Shown: positions 11,570 through 24,200 of the stretch, in pieces
How the letters are laid out: each line of letters starts with the position of its first letter
Position numbering within the stretch: the first letter of the stretch is position 1
NCBI RefSeq assembly: GCF_963576675.1
Contig: NC_088914.1
Coordinates: forward strand, 87,604,441-87,668,440
Direction: 5' to 3'
DNA length: 64,000 nt
Source: Euphorbia lathyris
Lineage: Eukaryota; Streptophyta; Magnoliopsida; Malpighiales; Euphorbiaceae
Translations under genes and position numbers: made by a program
Notes under the pieces: model-generated
What the model saw: only the letters and a program-made list of their open reading frames with translations
Databases searched by the model: none
Told to the model about the DNA's origin: nothing

Positions 11570-13433
11570 TGTTGGGGTTTTATGTCCTATAGTCAATTGT
11601 TGCAGGATACAAACTTATTGTAAATGAATTGTTCTTTATATCATTTGTTTTAATGAGATATATGTTTTATAACTATATAAAGGCAATCCCTTTTAAGCAC
11701 TAAATAAAGTCTAATAAAAGGAAATCCGTAAGTTTGTTTAAAGTGATTATAAAGTGTTCATACAAGCATGAAGTGAGACAAAACTTTATAATAAACTAAT
11801 AAACTTAAAACCACCCCAAGTCAAGTGATATGTTTAGGATTGATATATCACTGTTGAGACTTGTATGTAACAATGTCTTCTGTCCGACAGAAAGCTGATC
11901 TCACAAGCTTCATATATACAGATATCTGGACAGTTACATAGATCCGATGAAACGTTGTTCATTAGGATTGGGGATCCGATTTGAGATAACAGGATGGGTA
12001 GATTCATCCTTGTCAACTGTTCATCTCATTGGTATTAATAGGTATAACTAATCCTCAGACTCAAAGGAATGTTAATTGGTCATCCTGAATTACTGAATGT
12101 GAGACTTTGATCCTGTGGTCCCACGATCCTTAACAGAGATGACTATGGGGTGTGAACTGCAAAGGTTGGGTGTCACAGAAAGTAATTTCAGGGTAGTTAT
12201 ACATTGGATTGAGCATTTATCACTCCCGATTAATGGGAGATACATCCAAGGATCGCTTGTGGAAGACTTGACTCTAAACCCTTGCAAGGTGATAACTTAA
12301 GAGTAGAAATACAGATTTCACTTAACCTATCTTTTTGAGTTGACTCGGCCAATAACAAGTAAAACGAACATCTCGCTATATGTGACTTGACATTACCCAT
12401 AGTCATAAGATTCAGCTCAAGGATGTAGTTGATAAAGGATCGTATTATACCGTAACTAATACGGAAGGGTTAACGACAGAATCAACCTGTCTTCTTAACG
12501 GACTCTGGGGGAATGATTACGGACTTGCCAATAACATACTCTGTACATCATTCCGTTATGCAATGGATTAAATATAATTCTTGAAGAAATTAATTTAATA
12601 GGTTGCATACGGCCAGAAGTAGTAAGGACCTAATGGATCACACATAAGACTTGGAACCAAAAGAGAGATGGATATGATTAATAGATGGAAGCCCAATTAA
12701 GCCCAGTAAGGCACAAATACTAGGAGGGGGCCGAAATTTATATATGTTAGGAAGGAATTAATTTTATTCCATTAATCCTAATTAGATTAGGATTGTGAAT
12801 TAAATTAATTAAGAGATAATTTAATTAGGAGTTTTAATTAGATTAATATACTCCTATTATTATCCAATTAGGTTATTTATTATTATCCTAAATGTATTTG
12901 ATATATTATAAGATAATAATTAGGAATCCTATTCCGAATGGAATTCCTATTAAGTAACCTATTCCTATCTAACCAGGGTTTAGATACAAGCTAATATATA
13001 TACCCCCCTTATAGTGAATTTCGACCAAGCATATATCCCTCCCCTTTGGTGATTTTCGAAATTGCCATATTAGTGAGAGAAAAGAATTCTATTCCCAAGT
13101 TCGTGAACTAGAATTCATACGGCGTTCCATCGATCGATTAATCTTATTCATCCCTCTTTCTCTTTGATCTTGTGTTGGTTTGTTAGAGGCAATCTATTTT
13201 GGTTGCATCTCATAAGGGTTGATTTCATCTTAGCCTCACCGTATTAATCTTTGTGTTTGGAATCTCGGAGAAGAATTGTGGGCACTTCTTTAACAACGGT
13301 AGATTGTTCATCGAAAGGTATTCCTTCTTATCCCTCTTTATATGAAATAACGATTAACGGATCCTATGGTTAAAAGGAAGTAGGCTAAAATTTTTATATT
13401 TTCGCTGCTATACCTTAGCCTTAATTTCCTTCA
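11570..13433 (+). repeat. Copia 5' LTR
   Basis: Starts TGTTGGGGTTTT and ends ATTTCCTTCA, followed after one base by the primer-binding site. TATA-like TATATATA at 12994-13002. Nearly identical to 19214-21075. Confidence 0.94.
12994..13002 (+). promoter_or_regulatory. TATA box of copia 5' LTR
   Basis: AATATATATA-type box preceding a C-rich stretch; the same at about 20637-20646 in the 3' LTR. It would place the start of the genomic RNA shortly downstream. Confidence 0.5.
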
Positions 13434-13434
13434 G

Positions 13435-13447
13435 TGGTATCAGAGCC
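13435..13447 (+). promoter_or_regulatory. Primer-binding site, tRNA-Met
   Basis: TGGTATCAGAGCC one base after the 5' LTR, the classic plant copia sequence complementary to the 3' end of initiator tRNA-Met. Confidence 0.9.
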
Positions 13448-13762
13448 ATCGTTAAATCCGTTATTTCATATATGAAAATATAGAAGTTTTCAATAGGATT
13501 GAATAAATATTTATGATTAGGATTAATTGACAAATAGTATTGATTAATTAATTCTAAAGATAAATAAAGTTTTGATTAATTATTAATTAAAACTGATTAT
13601 GCTTATGTTCCTAATTATTTCGGTTGATAATCATTATAACAAAATCTATTAGTTTTATAGTTAGGTTGATAAAATTAGTTTTATTAATTCTAAATGATAA
13701 AACGGAAATCTATTGTAGATTATCCTATTTCTGAAAACCGTTTTAAAATTGTTTTAGAACTG

Positions 13763-13795
<33 letters not shown>

Positions 13796-15299
13796 TAATA
13801 TATATATAAAAAATATGACAGCAGCCCGAGTCGCGCCTCACGGTGCGACTGGCCGCTGTCACGCGGCTGCTGCCTCGCGGCAGCAGCCGCGTGCGGCGCA
13901 GGGGCGCCGCTGCCGCAAGGCGGCAGCGCCGCGCGTGCCCTAAGGGCTGCTGCCAATCGGCAGCAGCCCGCCCTCGGGCCCGGCCCGATACCCACTTGAT
14001 TTTAAAATAGGTTTAAAATCGTTTTATGTTAAATGTATATATATGTTTCAGAAATTAATAGTTTTCTGTTTTGATTATCGAATGAATAATTCGTTTAAAT
14101 GTTTGTTTTTACCAATATGTAAATCAAAGTGTTAAATGAATTAAAATCAAAATAAATGGGACGAGCATAATCAACGTTTTATATGGTTATATTAATCTAA
14201 GGATTAATATAAAGATACAAAACTATTAGAAGTAAAATTGGATGAAAGTTAATTTGACGAGTTAATGTGATTAACCTAAATATTACATAAGCCGGTTATG
14301 TAATCAACCAATTAAATTTATTTAATTGAGTCTATGCATGTTTGGAGTTATGGACATATTTGGACCCTCTTTTAGTCTTTTGGTATTTTTGAAATAGGGC
14401 CTGCGCGTCCTGCCTTTCTACTATCTATTGTAATTTCTCCTCTCATCTGATTCCCTTCAATTCAATTGAAGTTTTCTTATAGTAGTATAGAAATTAAAAT
14501 GTAATTTCAAAGCGCCATGGAGAAGACGGAGGACCTAAAGAGAAATATGTAATAGTTAGTATTTCCTTAGGTTTGGCCTTTTATTCCGTCTCTGGCTCGA
14601 CGGAATAATTTAGATGATGTGTCCATAACGCCAATGTATGTGAATGTATGTATGTCTGATGTATGCTAAAGCAAATCAAGACTAAGTTAGATTATGAGAC
14701 TTAAATAAAACCCCTCATTAAAAAGTTAAGTAAATAAGTAAGTTATTAAAATCGGTTGCCCCTCCCTAATATTATAATTCAGTCGGCAGTACTGGGGGCC
14801 TTTGGGTTGTTGAGTAAACTCAAGCTCGGGGTCTTATGGTAACACCTGAATTATCGAAAATTATTTTTCATGAATATGGGGTAATACTTAAATTAGATTA
14901 TGATAATTGGATGAGTAAACTCATGTTGTCATAAACTAATAGGCAAAACGGTTGGGATTAATATGAATAGCATATTAGTTACTAATGTGGTTAGTAACCC
15001 AATAACCTAGGAATCACATTAGAGATGTGATTGATTATATGAATCTACCTAATGAATGAGACTAGCTTGTTGAGTAAACTCAAGGCGAAATCTCAGGAGT
15101 TAGGATCCTAGCTCACTAAAGGATTTGTGAAATTCTTCGAATTAATATGGAGGGTTATTAATTTGGCAAAATAGTGGGAGCAATCTGAAATAAATTAAAA
15201 GGCCTATAATTTTAGATTGTTAAACTTTAAAGCAAATGAATGACATACGTTTACTCTTTCTCACTCTCAGGTTTTGTTTAAACACACACTCTTAAAATC
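13448..15299 (+). other. Copia untranslated leader between PBS and gag
   Basis: About 1.85 kb of AT-rich leader without a gene. It holds a TA microsatellite (13767-13808) directly followed by a strikingly GC-rich, hairpin-rich block (13815-13990, listed separately), and ends just before the gag start at 15300. The packaging signal would be expected here; none can be assigned with certainty. Confidence 0.6.
13815..13990 (+). repeat. Cluster of four GC-rich stem-loops in the copia leader
   Basis: In an AT-rich surrounding this block is about three-quarters G/C and consists of consecutive inverted repeats. (1) GACAGC...GCTGTC enclosing AGTCGC...GCGACT; (2) GCGGCTGCTGCC..GGCAGCAGCCGC; (3) GGCGCCGCTGCC..GGCAGCGCC; (4) GGGCTGCTGCC..GGCAGCAGCCC. 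The hairpins share a GCTGCTGCC core. A minus-strand reading frame here (Ala/Arg-rich) is a by-product. Confidence 0.8.
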
Positions 15300-18200
15300 A
15301 TGACTAAAACCAATCTGCAAAACATCCTTACCGATAACAAATTGAATGGTTCAAACTTCACCGACTGGTTTCGTAACCTCAAAATTGTTTTGAAGTTCGA
15401 GAAAATTGTGTATGTACTTGATACATCGATACCCCCTGTCCCTGAAGATGATGCTCCCATCGAGGAAATTGATGCTTATCAGAAGCACAAGGCTGATGAT
15501 GATCATACCGCTTGCATCATACTTGCATCGATGACGTCGGAATTACAAAGGCAACATGAGGAGATGAATGCCTATTCCATCATCATGCACCTAAAGGAAT
15601 TGTTTGGGAAACAAACCAGGTGCGAACGCTACGAGATATCAAAACTGTTATATCGTTGCAGGATGCAAGAGGGCACATCTGTCATGACACATTGTGTCAA
15701 GATGATAGGCTATATTACCAAACTTTCTAGTATTGGATTTGTGATGGACAACGAATTAAGTACCGACTTGGTTCTTCAGTCCCTCCCAGAGAGTTATTCA
15801 CAGTTCATCATGAACTACCAAATGAATGACTTGCAAACCTCTCTTGAAGAGCTTGCAAACATGCTCAAATCAGTTGAGCCCAATATGAAGAAAGACAAGG
15901 CCATACCGGCTCTTGTAATCGAGGGATCGAAGAAAAGAAAAGGGAACTTTCCCAATTCTAAACATCCCAAGAAAGGTAAGAAAGATGTGTCCAAGGGAAA
16001 GGAAGTTAAGAAGCCCAAAGGAGAGTGCCACTTCTATGGTAAAGACGGGCATTGGAAGAGAAACTGCAAGGAGTATCTAGCCACCCTCAAGAAGGGAAAA
16101 GGCGGTGTTTCTACGTCTGGTATGTTCTATATTGAAATAAATACGGTTTCATTATCTGAATCTTGGGTACTTGATACCGGATGTGGATCTCATATTTGTA
16201 CAAATATGCAGGAGCTAAAACAGACTAAGGAACTAAAGAAAGGAAGCATAAACTTGCGAGTGGGAAATGGAGCAAGAGTTGCCGCCCTCGCAATTAGAGA
16301 TTATGTTTTACTTTTGCCCTCTGGGCTTGTAATAGAATTAAGGATTTGTTTATACGTTCTTTCTCGTAACATTATTTCTATTAGCCGTCTCGTTGACAAC
16401 GGTTTTCATATTTCAATAAAGAACAATAGTTGCAATTTTTATAAAGATTCGATCTTTTATTTTTCAGGAATATCACAAAATGGGATTTATGTGTTAGATG
16501 ATAAAACTCCTGTTTTTGCAATTGATACCAAAAGACATAAGCTAGATAATTCAACTTACTTGTGGCATTGTCGTTTAGGCCATATAAACAAGAGACGCAT
16601 GCTAAAGCTACATTCAGATGGGCTTATAGATCCAATCGATTCTGAATCATTGGAAACATACGAATCATGTTTAAAAGGTAAAATGATAAAGACACCCTTT
16701 ATCAATAAAGGTGAGCGTGTATCAGACACTCTAGGACTCATTCATTCAGATGTATGTGGTCCTATGTCAGTCCAAGCAAGAGGAGGATTCAGATACTTCA
16801 TTAGCTTCATAGATGACCATACTCGCTATGGTTATATCTACTTGATGAGGCACAAATCAGAAGCTTTTGACAAGTTCAAATGCTTCAAGAATGAAGTGGA
16901 AAATCAATTAGGAAAGAAAATAAAAACACTTCGATCTGATCGAGGTGGCGAATATCTTTCTGATGATTTTCTGAATTATCTAACTGAATGTGGGATATGC
17001 TCACAATGGACACCTCCCTACACACCACAACACAATGGTGTATCCGAGAGGAGAAACCGTACCCTATTAGATATGGTACGATCCATGATGAGCATGGCCT
17101 TACTTCCAAAGACGTTCTGGGGCTATGCCTTAGAAACTGCCCTCTTCACCCTAAATCGAGTACCGACTAAATCCGCTAGTTCCACGCCATATGAATTGTT
17201 CGTTGGTAGGAAACCCGTGTTCTCTTTCATGAGAGTATGGGGTTGTTCAGCATATGTCAAACGCATTGCGTCCGACAAATTAGATTCTAAATCTGATAAA
17301 TGTTTCTTCATTGGATACCCTAAGGAAACTATGGGATATTACTTCTATCATCCAGATGATTAGAAAGTGATCGTATCCAAACACGCAACCTTCTTAGAGA
17401 AAGAGTTTCTCGAAGAAACACAAAAGGGAAGCGTGATTGAACTCGATGAAGTTCAAGAGGAAGAAACACCGACTGAAACAATGGAGGCGGTCGAGGTACC
17501 CGAAGAAGTCCCATCAGATGAGACTCCAGTGGCACCTATTCGTAGATCACGAAGAGTTCGTGAACTCCCAGATAGATATGGTTTTCTAGTGGGAGATGAT
17601 GACGAGGTTCCCGTATTAGACGACGAACCCGAAAACTACGAAGAGGCTCTTACTAGTCCAGATTCTAAAGCATGGCTTGAGGCCATGGATTCTGAAATGG
17701 ATTCCATGTATACTAACCAAGTTTGGACTTTGGTTGATCAACCCGAAGGGATAAAACCCATTGGGTGCAGATGGATCTTCAAAAAGAAGACTGACATGGA
17801 TGGAAAGGTTAGCACCTACAAGGCTAGGTTGGTAGCGAAAGGATATCATCAAAAACAAGGTGTTGATTATGACGAAACCTTCTCTCCCGCTGCTATATCC
17901 AAATCAATCAGAATCATGCTTGCAATTGCCGCTCATTTTGATTATGAGATTTGGCAAATGGATGTGAAAACAGCTTTCCTAAACGGAAACCTGCTTGAGG
18001 ATGTATACATGATGCAACCTGAAGGTTTCATATCAAAGGATGCAAATAAAGTTTGCAAACTTCAGAGATCCATTTATGGACTCAAGCAAGCATCTAGAAG
18101 CTGGAACAAGCATTTTGACGAAACCATAAAACAATTTGGTTTCGAACAAAATTGCGAAGAAGCTTGCATTTACAAGAAAGCAAGTGGGAGCTCTATAGCA

Positions 18201-19199
18201 TTTCTCATACTATATGTGGACGATATACTGTTAATGGGAAATGACATTGCTCTATTACAGTCAGTGAAAATATGGTTATCCGGTAACTTCTCAATGAAAG
18301 ACCTCGGTGAAGCAGCCTATATACTTGGTATAAAGATCTACAGGGATAGATCACGTAGACTGCTTGGTCTTTCACAGGCTACATACATTGAAAAGGTGCT
18401 AAATCGGTTTAGCATGCTTGAATCGAAACGAGGTGACTTACCCATGGTACATGGAGTAAAGTTAAACAATCATCAATGTCCTAAAACTGATGATGACAAA
18501 CGACACATGGCTGTAGTCCCATACGCCAGCGCGATCGGTTCGATTATGTATGCTATGCTATGCACTAGACCCGACGTAGCGTTCGCGTTATCTGTAACGA
18601 GTCGTTACCAAGGGAATCCGGGAGACGAGCACTGGATTGCCGTCAAGAACATTTTTAAGTACTTGAGAAGAACTAAAGATATGTTTCTAGTGTACGGAGA
18701 AGGAGATCTGAAAATATAAGGATTTTCAGACGCTAGTCATCTCACAGATGAGAATGATTTTAAATCCCAATCAGGATACCTGTTTATCCTAAATGGGGGC
18801 GCGGTCAGTTGGAAAAGTTCCAAGCAGGGAAGCGTAGCTTTCTCTACGACCGAGTCAGAGTACATCGCTGCTGCGGAAGCATCAAAGGAAGCAGTTTGGA
18901 TTAGAAAGTTCATTACAGAACTAGGTGTGGTGCCTGACATTGTCAATCCCATTACTCTGTACTGTGATAACAATGGAGCCATTGCGCAAGCAAAGGAACC
19001 ACGGTCTCATAATGCATCCAAGCACTACCTAAAGCGATACCCCATCATAAGAGAGATTGTGGCTAGAGGAGATGTGAGAATAGAAAGAGTACCTACAGAG
19101 GACAACGTTGCAGATCCGTTGACAAAGCCTTTAACCCAGAAAGTACATGATCGTCATTTAACTTCTACTGGGATAAGTTTTAGAAACAATTGGCTTTAG
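15300..19199 (+). pseudogene. Copia gag-pol polyprotein with two nonsense codons
   Basis: One 1300-codon frame, ATG at 15300 to TAG at 19197-19199, interrupted by TAG (17361-17363) and TAA (18717-18719). In order: gag (UBN2-like, LNGSNFTDWFRNL), a zinc knuckle in which the second Cys is Tyr (CHFYGKDGHWKRNC), protease (LDTGCGSH), integrase HHCC zinc site with one Cys again replaced by Tyr (YESCLKGK), integrase catalytic D-D-E (HSDVCGPM, LRSDRGGEY, PQHNGVSERRNRT), RT (WQMDVKTAFLNG, YVDDILL), RNase H ([26 protein letters not shown]). Both stops and both Cys-to-Tyr changes can result from single C-to-T or G-to-A transitions. Otherwise well preserved, in keeping with nearly identical LTRs. Confidence 0.94.
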
Positions 19200-19200
19200 T

Positions 19201-19213
19201 CCAAGTGGGAGTA
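19201..19213 (+). promoter_or_regulatory. Polypurine tract of copia
   Basis: AAGTGGGAG at 19203-19211 just before the 3' LTR, typical of plant copia elements. Confidence 0.8.
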
Positions 19214-21075
19214 TGTTGGGGTTTTGTGTCCTATAGTCAATTGTTGCAGGATACAAACTTATTGTAAATGAATTGTTCTTTATATCATTTGTTTTAATGA
19301 GATATATGTTTTATAACTATATAAAGGCAATCCCTTTTAAGCACTAAATAAATTCTAATAAAAGGAAATCCGTAGGTTTGTTTAAAGTGATTATAAAGTG
19401 TTCATACAAGCATGGAGTGAGACAAAACTTTATAATAAACTAATAAAATTAAAACCACCCCAAGTCAAGTGATATGTTTAGGATTGATATATCACTGTTG
19501 AGACTTGTATGTAACAATGTCTTTTGTCCGACAGAAAGCTGATCTCACAAGCTTCATATATACAGATATCTGGACAGTTACATAGATCCGATGAAACGTT
19601 GTTCATTAGGATTGGGGATCCGATTTGAGATAACAGGATGGGTAGATTCATCCTTGTCAACTGTTCATCTCATTGGTATTAATAGGTATAACTAATCCTC
19701 AGACTCAAAGGAATGTTAATTGGTCATCCTGAATTACTGAATGTGAGACTTTGATCCTGTGGCCCCACGATCCTTAACAGAGATGACTATGGGGTGTGAA
19801 CTGCAAAGGTTGGGTGTCACAGGAAGTAATTTCAGGGTAGTTATACATTGGATTGAGCATTTATCACTCCCGATAAATGGGAGATACATCCAAGGATCGC
19901 TTGTGGAAGACTTGACTCTAAACCCTTGCAAGGTGATAACTTAAGAGTAGAAATACAGATTTCACTTAACCTATCTTTTTGAGTTGACTCGGCCAATAAC
20001 AAGTAAAATGAACGTCTCGCTATATGTGACTTGACATTACCCATAGTCATAAGATTCAGCTCAAGGATGTAGTTGATAAAGGATCGTATTATACCGTAAC
20101 TAATACGGAAGGGTTAACGACAGAATCAACCTGTCTTCTTAACGGACTCTGGGGGAATGATTACGGACTTGCCAATAACATACTCTGTACATCATTCCGT
20201 TATGCAAGGGATTAAATATAATTCTTGAAGAAATTAATTTAATAGGTTGCATACGGCCAGAAGTAGTAAGGACCTAATGGATCACACATAAGACTTGGAA
20301 CCAAAAGAGAGATGGATATGATTAATAGATGGAAGCCCAATTAAGCCCAGTAAGGCACAAATACTAGGAGGGGGCCGAAATTTATATATGTTAGGAAGGA
20401 ATTAATTTTATTCCATTAATCCTAATTAGATTAGGATTGTGAATTAAATTAATTAAGAGATAATTTAATTAGGAGTTTTAATTAGATTAATATACTCCTA
20501 TTATTATCCAATTAGGTTATTTATTATTATCCTAAATGTATTTGATATATTATAAGATAATAATTAGGAATCCTATTCCGAATGGAATTCCTATTAAGTA
20601 ACCTATTCCTATCTAACTAGGGCTTAGATACAAGCTAATATATATACCCCCTATAGTGAATTTCGACCAAGCATATATCCCTCCCCTTTGGTGATTTTCG
20701 AAATTGCCATATTAGTGAGAGAAAAGAATTCTATTCCCAAGTTCGTGAACTAGAATTCATACGGCGTTCCATCGATCGATTAATCTTATTCATCCCTCTT
20801 TCTCTTTGATCTTGTGTTGGTTTGTTAGAGGCAATCTATTTTGGTTGCATCTCATAAGGGTTGATTTCATCTTAGCCTCACCGTATTAATCTTTGTGTTT
20901 GGAATCTCGGAGAAGAATTGTGGGCACTTCTTTAACAACGGTAGATTGTTCATCGAAAGGTATTCCTTCTTATCCATCTTTATATGAAATAACGATTAAC
21001 GGATCATATGGTTAAAAGGAAGTAGGCTAAAATTTTTATATTTCCGCTGCTATACCTTAGCCTTAATTTCCTTCA
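19214..21075 (+). repeat. Copia 3' LTR
   Basis: 1862 bp, about 99 percent identical by eye to 11570-13433. Ends ATTTCCTTCA followed by the TTTTT duplication. Confidence 0.94.
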
Positions 21076-21737
21076 TTTTTCCTTTCAACGACCCCATTTT
21101 GTTGAGGTGTTCTAGGAGCAGAGAAGTTGTGGTCAATACCACTGGTTTCACAGAATTCATTAAACTGTTGGTTTTTGAATTCTCCACCATTGTCGCTTCT
21201 AATGTGAGCTACTCTTAGGTCTTTGTCATTTTCAAGCTTTTTGATCATTGTGGTAAACATCTCAAAGGTTTCATCCTTGCTACTCAGCAAGATGATCCAA
21301 GTGTACCGAGAGAAATCATCTACAATAACCAAGGAAAATTTTTTACCTCCCAAGCTGAGTGGCTGGATAGGTCCGAAAAGATCCAAGTGTAGTAATTCCA
21401 ATGGTCTTTTGGTTGAGACAATATTTTTGTTATGAAATGACTTTTTAGTTTGTTTGCCTTGCTGACAGGCTTTACACAGTTGATCTTTTTCAAACTTTAA
21501 CTTGGGTAATCCCTCAACTAATTGCTTTCTAGCTAATTTGGCAAGAAGGTCCATGCTGACATGCCCAAGTCTTCTATGCCATAGCCAGGAGTTGTCCTCT
21601 TTAGACACTAAGCATATGTTTTTAGAAAACTGTTTTTCTAAATTTAACATGTATACATTTTCTACACGAGGGGCAGTTAAAATTAATTCATTTGTATTTC
21701 CCTCGAGTATTTGACACTTAGTATCATCAAATACAAC
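21076..21737 (-). pseudogene. Sirevirus pol, integrase zinc and catalytic domains
   Basis: Minus-strand part of the same Sirevirus pol that continues at 9368-11569. It contains the HHCC zinc-binding region (HRRLGH...CKACQQGK) and the integrase catalytic residues D (HLDLFGP), D (IRSDNGGEF) and E (TPQQNGVVERK). The frame is open through the segment up to 21737, where the Tat element was inserted (upstream codons are at 41084 and beyond). At 21076 it is cut by the copia element right after VERK. The two insertions are only 662 bp apart in Sirevirus coordinates. Confidence 0.92.
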
Positions 21738-23874
21738 TGTTAGACGAGGTGCCGCGGCCTAATCTCCCGGGCGGACCGGGGGGTGGACACCTCATGGCGA
21801 CGTAAGCGGTGATTGGCGCCGAAAGCAACCAATCATGGAATCAAGCTGCTCGGCAGGATCGGAGCTCGGAGTATGGAAGAGTCGCCACCCACGAATGGGA
21901 AAATGAACACCGATCCCTTGCGGGAGACCGGTGAGGGTTCGGAAAACTTAGGTATGAGCCGAGAAGGCTAGCTCCTTTTCGGAGAAAGGCTACTAGGCAC
22001 CCCGACATCGCCCGGTTATGAACCACCGGCCTCCTACTCAGCGTGTTAGGCGATAACGGACTAATCGCATATTTCTTTAAGTTTAAAATTCATTTGAAAC
22101 CTTTTCTTTCTCGTTTTGAAAACCGTTTTGAGCATTTATCGAAAGCCATTTTGGTAAAGAATCACCCATTTACATCAGTTCAAAATACATAGGAGAGAGA
22201 GGGGGGGAGAAGAAAGAATTGATTTGTTTACAATGTGATTTATGCTTCGTATTACACACTAACTCTAAACTAAACTCACTTCCCAAAAATGAGTTTATTT
22301 ACATGGTTCGTACCTTAATCGCCGTTGGAACGATTTAGGTACGTTTCAAAACCCCGTTAATGACATTCACTCGAATCGCCGTTGGAACGACTCGAGCGTT
22401 TGAAAATGTTGAGATAAAAGCTTTAACAAGAAAACGTGATTAAACATACAAGTCAATTTATTTTGTACAAAAACCATTTAATTAGGAAAACAATTCAAAA
22501 CTCCATTACGTACAATTTAATAAACGGTTTTAATTACAAGGTTCGCTTAATCCGTCGTTGGAACGAATTAAGGTTTTAAAATGTGATGTTTTAGAAACGG
22601 TTTAAAGTGATAAGAAAACCTTTTATTTACACCTTAAGAACGTCTAAAAAGCTTTAATTTAAACCCACCAATTAAACTCTCTTTTTTGTGATTTATTTTC
22701 CCTTTTTTCACTCCATTACCTTACTAGAATATAATAACAACAAATGATAAATTGAATCTCAAATCCAACCCATCAAAACATTTTCCCAAATAATATATAT
22801 ATAAGAAATTTGAAAGGAAAAGAAGAAAAGTATATGTATACATATTTTGATAGAAATGATACTATACATATATATTTAAAAGATAAACAATAAAGACTTT
22901 GATTAATAGATAAAAATGATAATAATATCCCCAAATAATGAGAAATTAGCTTTTGACCCCAAAATGCCCAAATAGGTCTAGTTTAAATGAATAAAAAGGA
23001 AAATCTATATATATATACATATACTTTTATTAAATCAAATTAATAATATATAAACACATTAAATAACTCTATGTACAAAGTATTTAAAAATAGCTTGAAA
23101 GTATGTGTTACATAAATATACATATATATATAAAGGACCAAAGGTCTAAAAGTTGAGAAAGAGGGACCAAAACAGCATTTTTTACATTTCAGCAGCTTTA
23201 CCGACGGAAAATCTGTCGGTAAACAGCCTTTAGTGACAGAAAACGGAAAATTACAGAACTGCTCCAACTATTTCCAGATTTATTCAAACACCTTAAATTA
23301 GATCTATTCTATCGTTTTGGAACTCCGAACTACCAAAAATGGATCATAGTCTATAACGGAGGTTCTTAAACGATGTTTTTTTATTTAAAACGTTATTTAG
23401 AAAAAATTTCTAAAACTTATAATTACAACGTTTTTAATACACGAACTACCTTTGAATCGGATCACGGTTCGTATTGGGATATTAAAACGAGGTTTTTATT
23501 TTAAAAACAAAACCGAATGTTTATCTAATACGAGACGAAAATTAAATAAATACGAAAAATTAAATAAAACGTGATAAATAAATAAATAACTAAATAAATA
23601 AAATTATCACATAAAAATAAATAAATAAATAAAATAAAATAAAACGAGTCTAGTCCTCGGATAATACCTCAAGTTCGGTATCTGACAGTCGAAGTCGGTC
23701 GATTCCACGAGTAGTGATTTTCCGGTGTTTTTTATGTTTTTGATAAAATATTTAACTTTTTGGAGATTTTCAATTTTTAGGAAAAAAAATGTTTTCTCCC
23801 AAAAAAATCAACTTTCTCTCTCTAGAAAATGTTCTAGTGTGAGAAGCTCTCCAAAATCCTCCTCCTAAATGCAT

Positions 23875-23908
23875 GGGGATCCGTGCCTTATATAGGCAAC
23901 GGATCCCC
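23875..23908 (-). promoter_or_regulatory. TATA box inside an inverted repeat, Tat 3' LTR
   Basis: GGGGATCCGTGCC - TTATATA - GGCAACGGATCCCC: arms of 13 and 14 bases pair with one unpaired base, with the TATA box as the loop (TATATAA on the minus strand). Conserved in the other LTR at 40536-40569. Confidence 0.7.
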
Positions 23909-23914
23909 GGAAAC

Positions 23915-24200
23915 TTTGGGCGACGCCCGAAGAAAATTGGGCGTCGCCCAAAGCCGGTTGGGCGAACGCCCAACATTGGTTGGGCGCGCGCGCCCAACTG
24001 ACGTTGGGCGTTCGCCCAACGTCGCTGGACGCTCGCCCAGCGGCTGTCGGGCGCGTTCGCCCAGCGGCCATCGGGCGTGCGTCACGCGTTGTCGGGCGCG
24101 CGCGCCCCACGGTCGTCGAGCGCACGCCCCGCGCTGCTGGGCATGCGCGCCCAACGGACGTCGAGCGTGCGCCCCGCGCTGCCGGGCGTGCGTCCAACTG
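23915..24200. repeat. Array of CG-rich palindromes in Tat LTR U3
   Basis: Repeated imperfect palindromes of the form GTTGGGCG-NN-CGCCCAAC, e.g. GTTGGGCGAACGCCCAAC and GTTGGGCGTTCGCCCAAC, grading into GCTGG...CCAGC variants. The second LTR has a corresponding but diverged array at about 40575-40860. Reading frames on both strands (Arg/Ala/Pro-rich) are by-products. Confidence 0.75.

Larger units (their letters stand above)
11570..21075 (+). mobile_element. Ty1/copia retrotransposon inserted in Sirevirus integrase
   Basis: 9.5-kb element on the plus strand with LTRs of 1864 bp (11570-13433) and 1862 bp (19214-21075), TSD TTTTT (11565-11569, 21076-21080), PBS complementary to initiator tRNA-Met, one gag-pol frame and a PPT. 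The insertion lies exactly in the conserved VERKNRT codons of the host integrase. By eye the LTRs differ at about 17 positions plus a small indel (about 1 percent). Lineage within copia not assigned. Dead because of two stop codons in gag-pol. Confidence 0.94.

Noticed and set aside
11834..12300. Short frames repeated at 19478-19944
   Set aside because: They occur in both copies only because they are in the copia LTR; no protein features.
13795..13995. Ala/Arg/Pro-rich minus-strand frame
   Set aside because: By-product of the GC-rich hairpin block.
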